Shown here: positions 21,625 through 31,000 of the stretch, piece by piece | Layout: each line of letters begins with the position of its first letter | How positions within the stretch are numbered: the stretch's first letter is position 1 | Origin: Chara braunii | Lineage: Eukaryota; Streptophyta; Charophyceae; Charales; Characeae | Reading direction: 5' to 3' | DNA: 64,000 nt | Assembly (NCBI GenBank): GCA_003427395.1 | Contig: BFEA01000250.1 | Location: 1,802,769 to 1,866,768, forward strand | The notes under the pieces: generated by a model | Told to the model about the DNA's origin: nothing | The model's database searches: none | Seen by the model: the letters and a program-made list of their open reading frames with translations, nothing else | Made by a program: the position numbers and the translations under genes

Positions 21625-22659
21625 GTAATTAAAACAAGGCAAAGAGGAAGAAGAATCTACGAAATAAATAGTAGATCCTAACAAAAAATTGACAGTCGTC
21701 TCAAAGGGGACCTCCGAGCCGAAACAAATCAGTTTTGATACGAACCTCAGGCCCCGCGCAGCGTTCAGTACTTCGGACGCCGATCAGAGTTAGTAGGGGT
21801 GTGGGCGAGGATTTTTGGCGGGAGGGGGGAGGGGGTGAGTCATCCGGACGAAACGGGGGACTCTCGCTCCGGCACGAGGTGCCTAGGCGAGGATTCAGGT
21901 TGTCGCCGATGGCGGAAAAAAAGAAAATAACCGACAAGAGGAGGGGAGATGAAAGACGAAGCGGACAGGGGTGGAAATCCGTTCCCCGAGGCACAGGGTT
22001 CGCGCAGGCCTTGGGGGTGGAGGCCCCCAAAACAGATTCAAGCTTCGTTGTCGGACTCGTCTAGTCCGTGCGGATGGCGCGGCATGGGCTCGCCCGAGGT
22101 CGGACAGGTTGACGGAACCCATGTTCGGAAATGGGCAGGGAGCGCACCCTCGTTACGGGTAAGTTCGGGGAATCAGGTAGCCCCTTCGTACCCCAGGACC
22201 AACCAGCGCCACGAGCACGAGTCTCCTTGGCGACACCAGCGACATATGTACTGTGGTCGCCAGGTGGCGTGCACGACGGACCAAGGCAACACCGAGAGGT
22301 CGATGTATGGTAAAATTAAGGGTGGGGAGGCAAATCGCTCAATCAGCACAAAACCACTCCCGCCTATATGGCAGGTCTGGGTCGGGTTATATAGGTGGAT
22401 TGGCTAAGTGCACCGCAACAGGCTCCGCACGCCTACATCGCATTAGATGTCATCGTCGTCTACAATCGGGAAGGGCGGAAGCGCGCGGCGACGCTCTGAG
22501 GCCAGGTACGAGCTCGGGTGACGGCCCACGCTTCCGTCCGACGAGATGAAACTTGACTCCATGCAAAGATCAACGAATGCCGTTGAAAAAGGGTGTACCC
22601 ATCTTTCTTTCTCCGTCTCTTCTCTGTATCGTCAATCTCAACGTGATATCGAGCACTCG

Positions 22660-22661
<2 letters not shown>
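21625..22661. other. Probable LTR or leader DNA of gypsy element 1
   Basis: GC-richer DNA with several overlapping short plus-strand frames and no recognised domain. By position it would be part of the 5' LTR if the repeat at 24,361-24,535 marks the LTR start. Confidence 0.35.

Positions 22662-22735
<74 letters not shown>
22662..22735. repeat. (GA)n microsatellite
   Basis: About 70 bp of uninterrupted GA dinucleotides. Confidence 0.98.
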
Positions 22736-22736
<1 letters not shown>

Positions 22737-22777
22737 GGCGAAAGGAGTTTGACGCACAGACTCGCGCAAATAATCAA

Positions 22778-22935
22778 AAAGTATTTTATTTTGTCACCAT
22801 AAATGGAGGTCATTTAGTACCCAATGCTTGACAATCTTTTGTTGAAATGATTTATGAATTCGTTCTAAACTTAGTCAATGAACACATTAGTGATGTACCA
22901 ACATTTAAACAATGATTTTTTCCTTTCGTGTTTTT
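22778..22935 (+). pseudogene. atp6: Nuclear copy of mitochondrial atp6 fragment
   Basis: The plus strand reads VFYFVTINGGHLVPNA, a stop where Trp (TGG) is expected, then QSFVEMIYEFVLNLVNEHIS. This matches the conserved N-terminal part of mitochondrial ATP synthase subunit a (known pattern LVPNAWQSLVEMIYDFVLNL). The TGG-to-TGA change, a second stop further on, and the abrupt join to nad4-like sequence show a non-functional nuclear insert. A separate, better preserved atp6 fragment lies at 40,118-40,205 on the minus strand. Confidence 0.8.
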
Positions 22936-23032
22936 ACCTTTTGTAATTGGAGTTGTTTGGATGGGTGTTTATCCCTAGGTATTCCTAGAGTGTATGCATA
23001 CCTCTATAAGTAATTTAGTACAACCTAAAGGG
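22930..23032 (+). pseudogene. nad4: Nuclear copy of mitochondrial nad4 C-terminus
   Basis: The plus strand reads FLPFVIGVVWMGVYP, a stop, then VFLECMHTSISNLVQ. This resembles the C-terminal end of NADH dehydrogenase subunit 4 (WMGVYPxVFLxCMHTSVSNLVQ is characteristic of plant mitochondrial nad4). It is fused directly to the atp6 fragment, an arrangement that needs a rearranged or concatenated mitochondrial donor. It carries an internal stop and is not functional. Confidence 0.7.
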
Positions 23033-23139
23033 CCTTTGTATTTGACCAGCCGCCGACCAAGAAAGAGAAGATAGTCATGCTTGACAATAATTTTTTAGCA
23101 TAAATCTTTCTTATAAATGTCACTATCTCAAATTGCAAC

Positions 23140-23210
23140 TGCGGATAATGGGAATCGAACCCATATCCCCTGCTTGGAAGACAAACAATTTACCTTTAAT
23201 CTATATCCGC
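23140..23210 (-). tRNA. trnG-UCC: Mitochondrial-type tRNA-Gly(UCC) in the nuclear insert
   Basis: On the minus strand a full cloverleaf can be drawn. The acceptor stem GCGGATA pairs with TATCCGC, the anticodon loop is CTTCCAA (anticodon UCC), and the T arm ATGGG-TTCGATT-CCCAT is perfect. The anticodon stem depends on G-T wobbles. It resembles plant mitochondrial tRNA-Gly(UCC). No CCA is encoded. It is presumably silent nuclear-integrated organelle DNA. Confidence 0.75.
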
Positions 23211-23295
23211 TATTTACATATTGAATTGATTGACTCATGCTCTTCTGGGTGAACGTAAAGGCTGGATTTAGGCTCGCAGGAGTTCAGATGCAAGA

Positions 23296-23369
23296 GGCGA
23301 ATCAAGGGAGTTGAACCCGTGTTTTCAAATTCACAATCTGACACTTTGACCTATTAAGTTTTATTGGCC
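23296..23369 (-). tRNA. trnH-GUG: Organelle-type tRNA-His(GUG), degraded
   Basis: The minus strand gives anticodon arm TCAGA-TTGTGAA-TTTGA with anticodon GUG, followed by a CGGGTTCAACTCCC T arm and acceptor GGCCAAT against ATTCGCC with one mismatch. It lies 85 bp from tRNA-Gly on the same strand, consistent with one organelle-derived insert. Mismatches in the acceptor and T stems suggest decay. Confidence 0.65.
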
Positions 23370-24360
23370 GTGGTCTCGACTTGCTCGAACCGACGAAGTG
23401 TTTTAGTCTGTCATGTTTACCATTTTTACCAAGCGAGAAAAGGAGACGGGAAGGACCGATGCATCCATGCCCTCATGCAAGAGGCGCATACACACACGCA
23501 ACCCCATAGAGTTTTTAATGAACCATTCAACATCCATAGACTTTCGTACCCGAAATGCACAACAAATTACCCAACCTTTGAAATCATTCACACATTGCAC
23601 GGGGACAAAGTAGCAATGGAGAAAAGAACTTTGCCTTCAAAATACAAAATTCTCTCGACTGGCCGCTCCGGGGCCAGTCCCCAATCCGTCAAAACCACCA
23701 ACAACCATAGCCACAAGACCCTGCCGCTGTCGGCGTCTGATCCCCACCACCGCTCAGTCCCTCCAACTGCCTTACCCCCAAGTCTACCGCTAACTCCGCC
23801 ACCCATCGTCACTCCGCCTACCACGGCCACACCAAGCCTTTCTAGCGCCGCGGGCTTCGCGCATAGCTTGCACAACTTGCAGCCGAGATCAAAGAGAGTG
23901 AGAGGAAGGGATTGCAGGAATTTATAGCGCTGAAGGCGGCGGAGAGGATGCACGAAGCGCGGGGTGTAGATGGTCAGGACAAAAGAAGGGTAAACGTTCC
24001 AGAAGGGTCGAAGGAGGCGAATCGAATGTTCTGCGTGATTGGGGTGGTCATCCAAGTGGGGTGCGCTTCCCGCGGCCACCACATTGCCCCGACCATCCCA
24101 ATCAGACAGTCGATCGTTCGCAGGGAAAGGAGAAGGGGGGAGGATCCGACTTCGCTTAGAGGGAAGACGAAGAGACATGCAGGAGGGAGATGCCCATCAA
24201 TAAGGAAAGATGGCGCGGGGATGCAGAGCGGGGGAACATGTTTACGCGGCGCGCAAAAATTCAAAAACTGTCGTTCGCACAAAAATTCAAAATCCTACTC
24301 CCGCTAAGTCCCAATTGTTTCTTACATTTCTTGGCGCAACCGCTAACCGGCTTCGCCAGA
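23370..24360. other. Stretch between mitochondrial insert and 175-bp repeat, no gene recognised
   Basis: Overlapping frames of 187 codons (plus, 23,364-23,927) and 196 codons (minus, 23,588-24,178) are Ser/Pro-rich and mutually antisense. Neither has a recognisable domain. They may be part of a long gypsy LTR. Confidence 0.4.
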
Positions 24361-24535
24361 CCCGAATTATGTTTTCTATTCCGCCCCCACTCCCTTTAAA
24401 CAAAAAGGACAAAAAAATAAAATAAAATGAAACACCGCTTTCTTCCATTATCTTCAATCAATACTTTGGGGTTCTATATGGGGTTTTCCCTTAGGGGTAT
24501 GGGAAACCGCCGAGTGCGGATCCTGGCTTATCACA
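24361..24535 (-). repeat. 175-bp direct repeat, candidate start of 5' LTR of gypsy 1
   Basis: Partner of 12,636-12,811, identical in layout from CCCGAATTATGTTTTCTATT to GGCTTATCACA, with scattered substitutions. On the minus strand it begins TGTGATAAGCC. Similarity stops exactly at this boundary, where LINE sequence begins on the right. Confidence 0.55.
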
Positions 24536-24886
24536 AGTTTGCACAGGAAACATGGGTAGGGGTATGTGGCCCAGGTGGTGAGGGATCTGCTGTATGAGAT
24601 CATATGGAAAGACAGGAACGGGGCGAGGTTTGAAGGAAGACCCTTCTCTGGTCTGGAGATAGAAAAAGCAGTAAAGCAAGGGTTGAGAGAAGCGATTAAG
24701 GTGGATTGGAGGAAAATAGCTAAATCCAGAAAAGGGAGCAGTAGACAGTTACAATGGTTCCTGGACACTTGGACTCATCTCCATCAATTGGCAGGAGTGA
24801 ACAGGACGAAGGGGCTTGTCCGTTCCCCGTGGGTGAAAGAACAGGCGGAGAGTACAGCGAGAAGTGTGGGTTATTTGTTGGAATAG
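24536..24886 (+). pseudogene. LINE ORF2 C-terminal fragment
   Basis: The plus-strand frame, open before its first Met at 24,566, reads VVRDLLYEIIWKDRNGARFE, then an Ala/Lys/Arg-rich helix, ending RSVGYLLE-stop. An IWKxRNxxxFEG motif is characteristic of the C-terminus of plant L1-type LINE ORF2 after the reverse-transcriptase zinc-binding region. The 5' part (endonuclease, RT) is absent, as expected for 5' truncation. About 200-300 bp of non-coding 3' sequence follow. I do not see a clear poly(A) tail. Confidence 0.7.
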
Positions 24887-25377
24887 CAGAGAGTAGATAG
24901 GTCAATAAAACAGAGAGGGGAACCAGGGCACTCGGTTCCCCCCATAGTACGAGTGTCATGCCGCAGGAGGCAACAAGTGGGGGGCGGGCGGAAGAGTGGC
25001 AATGTTTGGAAGGAATGCGAGTTCCAATCAGCCGATGTTAGGCTGTTTGCGGGCCGAGGGTAGGCTCGCTTAGTGGGTCCAAGCAGTTTAGGTTAGGCTA
25101 GATTCAATTGTTGTAATGCTGCTATAATACGAAGGAGTTGAAGTTTGGTAAATGTGTAGGACTATGAAGTAGGGAAGTTGCAACAAGGAAGTAAGAATTT
25201 TTGGAGTCATTGATGATATCGAGTCCAAAACATGCGGTCCACTGAGAGCTGGAGCTATGTACAGTAGCTGCAGGTAAGGTAATTCCTTGGGCATAGGTCT
25301 GTCTGTTACGAATAAGACATTTGTCGTGCTGTAGAGTAGTATTGTAGGTTAGTCGTAGAATGGAATAGGTGAGAGGC
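24887..25377. other. LINE 3' region and intergenic DNA
   Basis: No gene. TACGAGTGTCATGCCGCAGG and the following G-rich sequence probably belong to the LINE 3' untranslated region; the end point cannot be fixed. Confidence 0.35.
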
Positions 25378-25935
25378 GGTTAATGGAAGGCCCAAAGTTT
25401 GGCGAATTTTTCACCGAAACTGTCATATTTTCCTGAATTTTTATTCTTTTCTCAGTTTTTCTTTTTGCCACTCAAGAGCCTAGCTCAATGGGTACACCCA
25501 TGAACTGTTGAAATACAGACCTGAGCTCGAATCCAGATGATGGAACTTGATTGATGAGTAAATATTTCTGAATTGCCCGGGGTCGGTCAGCTCAACGATG
25601 ATATCTCAAGGCCGTCGCCCTTTTCAAAAAAGTTTTTCTTTTTGCCTGTTATATATGTGCTTTAGGGTATATCTGTATTCAGTTTTGCCTTATTTGAAGC
25701 AGTAACAAAAAACTTAGCAAAAACAGCAGACTCGAAAAATGCTTTAGCGAACTCCGAAAGCTACTCCGAATAGGGATTTATAGTGCTCTTGAGTTTGACT
25801 TTTTTGTTTTTCTTTTGCCTGATTGGTTTTTTGATGTTTGTATTATGACCCTGCATTGTTCGTTCGCAAAAGTTTCTACAACATTGCTTGTAGTGATGCG
25901 GCGAAAAACCCCGAATTTTTGGTCTTCCATTAACC
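25378..25935. mobile_element. Small GGTTAA-ended element (MITE-like), copy 2, carrying a SINE
   Basis: Left end GGTTAATGGAAGGCCCAAAG and reverse-complemented right end GGTTAATGGAAGACCAAAAA form a clear terminal inverted repeat. The interior is homologous to 9,265-9,656 in order and orientation, apart from a 161-bp SINE plus its 16-bp duplicated target. Confidence 0.8.
25470..25630 (+). mobile_element. tRNA-derived SINE with perfect 16-bp target-site duplication
   Basis: The insert is flanked by identical AGTTTTTCTTTTTGCC at 25,454-25,469 and 25,631-25,646. Its head resembles a tRNA: an A box in TAGCTCAATGG and a B box in GAGCTCGAATCC. The body ends in a TCAACGATGATATC block. The homologous element at 9,265-9,656 lacks it and supplies the empty site. 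A second member lies at 44,617-44,768 in the opposite orientation. Confidence 0.88.
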
Positions 25936-26074
25936 GCTAGTGGGGTAGGAAGAAGCTTTGGGTCTCGTGATTCATATGGGGCGCTTGCTATTCAGATCGT
26001 TCATGAAGCAAAGGTTTACCTGGTGTTCTCCAACGCAGATGGCTGTCATCGAAACCGGCTAATGCTGCCGGGTT

Positions 26075-26148
26075 GAATTGTGAGGTCCCCGGCCTCAAAT
26101 TGAAGTTTTTGGTAATGAACAAGAAAAAAAAAGAAAAAAAAAAGAAAG
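26075..26148 (+). mobile_element. Retroposon tail, second short family
   Basis: TGTGAGGTCCCCGGCCTCAA followed by an A-rich run (AAGAAAAAAAAAGAAA) resembles the 3' part of the 142-bp retroposon at 51,509-51,650. The 5' limit and any target duplication are unclear. Confidence 0.45.
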
Positions 26149-27250
26149 CAAGCGTTGGACTGGAGCAAGTGGTCCAGCGGAACTTGGCCGGCTGGACTCG
26201 AATTGAGAAAATAGACGCGGCACGGGGCCTGGTGCAACCATCCTCGTCATCTCTGACCGCTGAGTCCGTTCCGTGCGAAAATAGTAGTGGAATCGCACGG
26301 CCTAGGTCCAGGATATTGGAGTTGACCGGAGACAACCACCGTCCAATTTTGATCTTCCACCCTTCTAGCACGGCGGAATAGCAGCAGCAGGGGGTGCGGG
26401 CCGAACGTCGGGGCGAACTTCGCGGCACAATGCATTGCCGTCCCCTTTGTGTGATGTCCTTTCCTGTCGTGTTCTCTTCTATTTCCTTCTGTGGCGGCAG
26501 GAGAGCAGATCCGCGGCCCTCCCGGCGGAGCCTGAAATCATCGGCACGTGTCGCTTCAACTGTTTTTCTGCGTTTGTTTGGCAATCACGGGCTGCGGAGG
26601 ACAGATATTCATTGAATCGACGGGTGATATCAAGCGATTTTTTTGGAGTTCAGCGGCAACAGCACCCCGCCGGTTTTTCATGCTCCCGCCGTTTAACTAC
26701 CTCCTGACCGATGTCCTGCGGTCTTTTCGACTTTGGGCGGCGTTTTGGTGGAAAATGGAATGTGTTCGGCTAACGGTTACATGTACGGACATTTCCGGGG
26801 CTACGTCCCACTTACACGAATTATTAAGCGATATTGACCGTGGATAGCAGAGATCAACGGCCAGAATCTCTTAATCCGTGCAAGTGGGACCTTGTCCCCG
26901 GTAAGGGTGCAAGACTGCAAGTGCATCAGGGGGTACTCTACGCGCTTCCGAAGCGGGGTCCGACAGGCTGTGCCTCTTGCCTCTTCTCGGCGAAGAGAGG
27001 CCCGAAGGAGCTAGAGGACAGGCGGGGCGCCACTGAGGGGACTTTTCCGTTCAGTAGATCCTTAGGAAAATGACGATGACGATCGAGGCGACAAGTGTTT
27101 TCTCGTCTACTTTTCGTTTCTTCGTTGCTGGGATCTACAGCGCCCTAGAATGATGAGAGAGCTCCCGAAGAGGGGGCTTTTGGAATAATCATGTATGGCG
27201 ATCTCCGGTATGTTCGGGGTGGGAAAATAGCAGATTAGCGGGCGCGCTGA
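26149..27250. other. Upstream intergenic DNA, no gene recognised
   Basis: Several overlapping short frames on both strands; none resembles a known protein. A tRNA-like A box (TGGTCCAGCGG) occurs near 26,170 next to the retroposon tail but lacks a good B box. Confidence 0.35.
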
Positions 27251-27253
27251 CAG

Positions 27254-27254
<1 letters not shown>

Positions 27255-27296
<42 letters not shown>

Positions 27297-27392
27297 CGGT
27301 TGAGCTCTCGCTCTTGGTACCCTATCCCGTCGGGAGGGAATTGAGGATCTTCACCAAGAGATCCAGGCTCGCTTACGAGATTTGAACAGCCG

Positions 27393-27477
<85 letters not shown>
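27255..27477. repeat. GA and CA microsatellite cluster upstream of the giant gene
   Basis: (GA)n at about 27,255-27,292, (CA)n at about 27,399-27,428 and (GA)n at about 27,429-27,477. They lie 0.5-0.75 kb before the start codon at 28,015. GA repeats near promoters can bind GAGA-type factors in plants, but nothing here proves a promoter role. Confidence 0.9.
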
Positions 27478-27481
<4 letters not shown>

Positions 27482-27639
27482 GCCATTCGTAGCCGTTTTC
27501 ACCCTTTTACGGCACGGGCGGCGTGTGCGACTTGAGTGGCGTCAAATGTCCCTTCCGTACTGGCCTTTCTCCTTCAAACCGAAGGAGGTGACACGCAGAT
27601 CTCAACGCGTGAGCCCCTTCGGTGCCGTTGCTTTGGCGG

Positions 27640-28014
27640 GCTTCTGCCATCTCTGTTCTTAGTCCGTCTTCTTCTTCTACATCCTGTTCTTGTGTTTCTC
27701 TTCTGTTATCATTTTCCCACCTTCCACTTCCGACAGCTCTCTTCTGTTTCGGTTTTCCTGATCTCCTCTCTGCTGGCTTTCATATGATTTTGCAGTTGTC
27801 GGAGGGGGCCCAACGCCGTCGCCGCCCATACCGTCGCCTATCTGATGTCCTCTCTCATCTCGTCGTGGTCGAATGCGGTCAGCGTATCGCCAGTAGTGGT
27901 AGTAGCCTCACTGCACAACTGGCTCAATGAGTCGACCTATCTGGTGTCGGATACCGACTCACAAGCGTTACGATCGGGATGACGGCAACTACGTGATTCT
28001 GTGGTGAAGCGCCC
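27640..28014 (+). promoter_or_regulatory. Probable 5' leader of the giant gene, with intron-like 3' splice site
   Basis: A long pyrimidine-rich stretch from about 27,655 ends in TTCATATGATTTTGCAG at about 27,797, which looks like a polypyrimidine tract and 3' splice site of a leader intron. An in-frame TGA at 27,994 precedes the ATG at 28,015, so the coding frame cannot extend upstream without splicing. The transcription start is not visible. Confidence 0.35.
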
Positions 28015-31000
28015 ATGCCTTCTGCTAGGGTGAAGGGGTCGGGTGTTGGATTTGGGCGTTGTATTAACGATAACCGCGATAGTGGAGGAAGGCAGGAGCG
28101 TGAGGAATGTATATCGTCGGTGGGAGTGATGAGGATCCCGAAAGGTGACGGTGGTGCAATGCTTAACGGTCAAGGGGGTGAGGAGAATGATGACCTGGCA
28201 TGCTCATTATCGTCGGTCGGAAAGGCTGATCTGGCAAGAGAAAGTGCGTTTGCCAAAGTGGTCGCTAAAGTCGCCGCCGGGAACGATCGTCGTCGTGGTG
28301 AGGACATTCCGACTCGGTTTGGAGGGTGCGATTACGGATATGATGCCAAGACGGCATGCGGCGGCAATGGCAAGAAGAAGGGCGAACATAGGATCAAGGC
28401 CGACCGGCGACAGGCGGGTGGAAAAGAGGATGATGGTGGTGGATCCCCACGTGGATCCCCACGTGGAGTTCAACGAAACCACGAGGGAAAGGGCACGCAG
28501 AGCTCAGCGAAGCCGCGAGAAGGCGCGAAGTCTGCGGCTGCAGATCTCGGCGATGGCTGCTGGTACGCAGAGCTCGATGCGTTGCAGAACGGGGATGATG
28601 GTGGGACGTCGGCGCTGCGTCGATGTTGCGCCACCACCGCGACGACGACGACGACGACGACGAGGAGGAAAATGTACGTAACATCGGATGGTGTTGTCGT
28701 CGATGGGGAACGGTCGTCGGACGATGACGATGGGGACACACAATCGCTGCCTTCCGGTGTCTTTTCACTTGATTCGGACGGTGGGGATGATGACGGTGGA
28801 CTGTCGAAATGTGACGGCGACTGCGGTGATGGTATCACTTCTGTCTGGGGTGCCGTGGGGTGCAGCAGCAGATTTGAGAGCATTCCTGGTGGCCTGAGGG
28901 CAACTGCTGCCTCTTGTGCTGCGGCAAATGGCGCTGCCAGTAATGAGAAAGTAGACAGGCTGTTGAAGGAGTTTGTGGAGATTGATGAAGAAGAGGAGGA
29001 GGACGACGATGATGATGAGGAACCGAGGAAAAGACCTCGGATCCTGAGGAATGACGACTCTCCAGAGGCGATGTCGTTATCAGTACTCGCAGCAGATGTA
29101 ACCCGTCGTTCTTCTCTTCCATTGCTCAGCAAATGCAGCGGAGACGTACGAAGAGGAGGGAGGAGAAGCTCCCCGTCCGCCTCGTCGTCTCAGGCTCTTG
29201 ACAGTAGTATATCAACCGAGAATGGTGGTCGTAAGGACTGCTCTGTGAGCGCTGCTTGGCCCTCAGCCGCAGGTTTTCCCCTCATCCAGGATATTGACAG
29301 CGAGTTGAAGGTTGCTGATGACGCTGCCGCGGGGGCATCTTCCGGCGCCTCCTCCGTCCCGGCCTCGTCGTCCCAGGCGGGAGTTACCTTCGCTGCTGGG
29401 GATGAGACTCACGAATGGGTGAGCATTACGGGCTGCAATGGTCTAGACGTCAACGAGATGTTTGCAGCGGTTGCTAGGTCTGGCGCGTCTGATTCGTGCG
29501 AGGGAAGGCTGTCTGACGGTAGTAGGTTGTCTGACATTACGCTCACGCCGTCGATGGGGATATCGCCAGCGAGGCAGGATGCGGGCCGAGACGAGTCGTC
29601 GGTCGTTTCTTCGCCATTGATGTGGACTGACGACGGTGGAAAACAAGCGCAACACGACAACGGAATCCTCCTTTCTCCTTCGCCGCTGCCGTCGATCCAT
29701 TCGATGGACATGACGGAGGGCTCGACGCCTTCTGCTACACGTCGGGAGTCCTTTTCGTTTAACAATGGCCTTCTCTCTGAGACCTCGACGACGCCCGTGA
29801 CGTCACGTCTCTGCCGCCACTTGGCGAAATATCGTTGTGACCAGTCACCTGCTTTATGCACGTCACATCGGCGCTACGATTGGAATCTAGCTTGTAATCA
29901 GAGCAGAAATCTTGCCCTCCAGACGCTTGCAGTTAGCCGATCTGCGGGGGAAGCAGGTGTTTTCGCGCACAACACCTTGCTTGCTGGCAATTTTGGGACC
30001 CCAACAACCAATGGCGCCAGCGGCCTTTCCTTATCTCGCGACATTACGTCTTTCCCAGGTCACCTCGCCTCCTCTCCGTCGTCTTCGTCCGATCACTCTT
30101 TCATTTCTGCGCCAGCGAATGGAGGCGGCTTGACCTGTACAGGTGTAGCACACGATCGGATGCCCAATCCTTTTGTTTTGGCCACCACTTCTGGGCATGG
30201 TTGTGCTCCTCACTCTGGAACTCGGGAGTTGTCCCCGATCGCTCTGTCGGTCGATCTACCAGCAGGGATTAAGCAGGCTCCAGTAGTCGAGACCGTCGTT
30301 ACTCGCCGTTGGAGCAGACTTTTGTACAGCTCTGCTCCAGAGACAGAGGACGCGGGCAACGAAGGGGAACCGGAAGAGGGGAAGAAAGAAGGGGACGGAG
30401 AAGGGGGCGAAGAAGAGGAGCGAGAAGAATGCGATCGAAAGGGAGAAGAAGGGGAAATGCATGAGGTTGGTCAGAACGGAAAAGAAGAGGTTGTTAAGGG
30501 GAAGAAGTTCCCCAAGAATGGTGAAGTCTCTTTAGCGGGGGAGCCGCCGGTATCCTCGCTCCATTATGATGCTTATATCACTGTTGCTGATTTGCACTCG
30601 CGTTCCCGTTCTTTCTCTTCCTCCCCCTTTTCGTCTTATTCTTCTTCCTCACTTTCTCCTTCTTCCTCGTTAACAGGTGTTGGTGTCGCCTACGCTTCGT
30701 CCACTGCTACGGAGGTGATGGGAAACGTGTCGTCCTCGGAGCAAGGTGGAGAGAGTGCGTCTGAGGCGGAGGTGGCTGGCGGCGAAAGTTGGCTTGATTC
30801 TGTAGGTAACGGTAAACAGTGGGCGGAGAGCGACGACGTCGAGGGCAAGGGCGAAGAAGCGGGGGACAAGGCTCCTCTAGATGAGACGATGACCGGCAGC
30901 GGGTGCAAATCTTGTCCGTCGGTGCTTACACCGGGTTCCTCCTCGCCGTTGGCTTTCCTTGTCGAGGAGGGGGGGAAATCGTTGGCGAAAATGAGGTCAG

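Noticed and set aside
22778-23369. Mitochondrial contamination or a real organelle genome segment
   Set aside because: The fragments carry stops, are fused out of order, and are embedded in nuclear repeats.
23364-24178. Ser/Pro-rich genes on both strands (187 and 196 codons)
   Set aside because: The two frames are antisense to each other, lack domains, and probably lie in LTR-like DNA.
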